Part shown: positions 7,453 to 7,873 of the stretch, in pieces
How positions within the stretch are numbered: position 1 is the stretch's first letter
Layout of the letters: every line of letters begins with the position of its first letter
Source of the DNA: Eubacterium sp. CAG:251
Lineage (GTDB): Bacteria > Bacillota > Clostridia > Oscillospirales > Acutalibacteraceae
Direction of reading: 5' to 3'
Assembly (NCBI GenBank): GCA_000436835.1
Contig: FR889121.1
Location: 34,882-42,754 of the forward strand
DNA: 7,873 nucleotides
Made by a program: the position numbers and the translations under genes
Notes under the pieces: generated by a model
Database searches by the model: none
Told to the model about the DNA's origin: nothing
What the model saw: the letters and a program-made list of their open reading frames with translations, nothing else

Positions 7453-7477
7453 ATAAATATAAAATATTTGCTAAATG

Positions 7478-7506
7478 TTTACTTTTCTTTTCTTTTGTGC
7501 TAAACT
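7478..7506 (+). promoter_or_regulatory. Candidate extended -10 promoter proximal to the glycosyltransferase gene
   Basis: TTTACT (7478-7483) and TAAACT (7501-7506) are separated by 17 bp, and TGC directly before the second box gives an extended -10 (TGn). Each hexamer matches consensus at 4 of 6 positions. The start would lie near 7513, about 30 bases before the gene. It competes with the candidate at 7426-7452; the sequence alone does not decide. Confidence 0.35.
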
Positions 7507-7531
7507 TAATACAATTTCAATCAAATTATAT

Positions 7532-7535
7532 GGAG
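7532..7535 (+). promoter_or_regulatory. Ribosome binding site favouring the GTG start of the glycosyltransferase
   Basis: GGAG lies 9 bases before GTG at 7545. It overlaps an in-frame ATG at 7530-7532 that has no Shine-Dalgarno sequence of its own, so the GTG start is preferred, with moderate certainty. Confidence 0.5.
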
Positions 7536-7544
7536 TTAAACCAA

Positions 7545-7873
7545 GTGAACGATAAAAAGAAATTAAAAATAGCAATCGGCACCGACGCATTTCCGCCTAC
7601 AACCGACGGAATAAGCAACGTTGCCCAAAGCTATGCGCAAATAATCAATAAAAATTTGGGTGAAGCGGTTGTTATTACACCTAAAAACCCAAATCAGCTT
7701 GACTACAGATACGATTATCAAATTTACAGATATAAAAGTTGGTGGCTTCCGTCAAAAGAGGGCTACAGCATAGGCTGGCCTTTTAAAGACGAACTTCATC
7801 AGGACATAATCAATATGAATTTTGACCTGCTCCACTCTCATGCGCCTCTTGCAACAAGCTATTATTTCAGACG
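7545..7873 (+). CDS. GT4-type (GT-B fold) glycosyltransferase, N-terminal part (cut by window edge)
   Basis: An open frame of 109 codons runs off the right edge. The visible part is the acceptor-side Rossmann domain of a GT-B glycosyltransferase. It has a first strand KLKIAIGTDAFPP followed by a glycine-containing loop (TTDGISNVA), a second strand AVVITP, and LLHSHAPLATSYYF with H97 and H99, the usual His motif of GT4 enzymes. No signal peptide or membrane segment is visible, so a cytoplasmic or membrane-peripheral enzyme is likely. Such proteins often glycosylate diacylglycerol or polysaccharide precursors, but donor and acceptor cannot be told from this part; the donor-binding C-terminal domain is outside the window. 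The GTG start at 7545 has GGAG 9 bases upstream. An in-frame ATG at 7530 would add five residues (MELNQ) and is the alternative. The gene diverges from the hprK operon. Confidence 0.88.
   Translation, partial: MNDKKKLKIAIGTDAFPPTTDGISNVAQSYAQIINKNLGEAVVITPKNPNQLDYRYDYQIYRYKSWWLPSKEGYSIGWPFKDELHQDIINMNFDLLHSHAPLATSYYFR

Noticed and set aside
7432..7477. AT-rich tract in the divergent intergenic region as a possible riboswitch, terminator or small RNA
   Set aside because: No stable GC-containing hairpin followed by a T run and no recognisable riboswitch core was seen. It is better explained as promoter-region AT richness.
1..7873. CRISPR array, insertion sequence, tRNA/rRNA or phage attachment site
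   Set aside because: No regularly spaced repeats, transposase motifs, terminal inverted repeats or RNA-gene signatures were found on either strand. Coding density and gene content are those of a conserved chromosomal region.

Overview
The window looks like core-genome DNA from an AT-leaning Gram-positive bacterium of the class Clostridia, probably of the Ruminococcaceae/Oscillospiraceae type. This rests on protein character and gene order only: HPr kinase, a CxCGxxGC-type ROK glucokinase, a type II MurB, RapZ/YvcJ, WhiA and a PHP-type DnaE packed head to tail. Species cannot be assigned by eye.

Layout: bases 7357 to 1 carry six genes on the minus strand, read right to left: hprK, glcK (ROK kinase), murB, rapZ, whiA and dnaE. 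The dnaE gene runs off the left edge, so its C-terminal part is missing. Gaps are 42, 15 and 15 bp, then a 1-base TAATG overlap, then 42 bp. No terminator-like hairpin was seen between any of them, so a single operon is likely. A good sigma-A-like promoter (TTGATT, 17 bp, TATAAT) lies just upstream of hprK. To the right, bases 7545-7873 hold the start of a divergent plus-strand gene encoding the N-terminal part of a GT4-type glycosyltransferase, cut by the right edge. The intergenic region of about 190 bp between the divergent genes is the only sizeable non-coding stretch and holds the promoters for both directions. No stretch above 300 bp lacks a gene.

How the genes fit together: hprK senses glycolytic state and phosphorylates HPr on serine. 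glcK makes glucose-6-phosphate. murB makes UDP-MurNAc for peptidoglycan. RapZ belongs to a family tied in enterobacteria to glucosamine-6-phosphate control. WhiA is a DNA-binding protein linked to division and development. DnaE is a replicative polymerase. The cluster therefore places carbon sensing, wall-precursor synthesis, division and replication under one apparent promoter.

No mobile element, CRISPR array, RNA gene or clearly novel system was seen. The points worth a second look are: the direct rapZ-whiA junction with no yvcK/glmR gene; dnaE as the distal gene; a DnaE PHP domain with all nine metal-site residues apparently intact; back-to-back promoters whose -35 boxes form an inverted repeat; and three start-codon issues (TTG for murB, and start choices for hprK and the glycosyltransferase).
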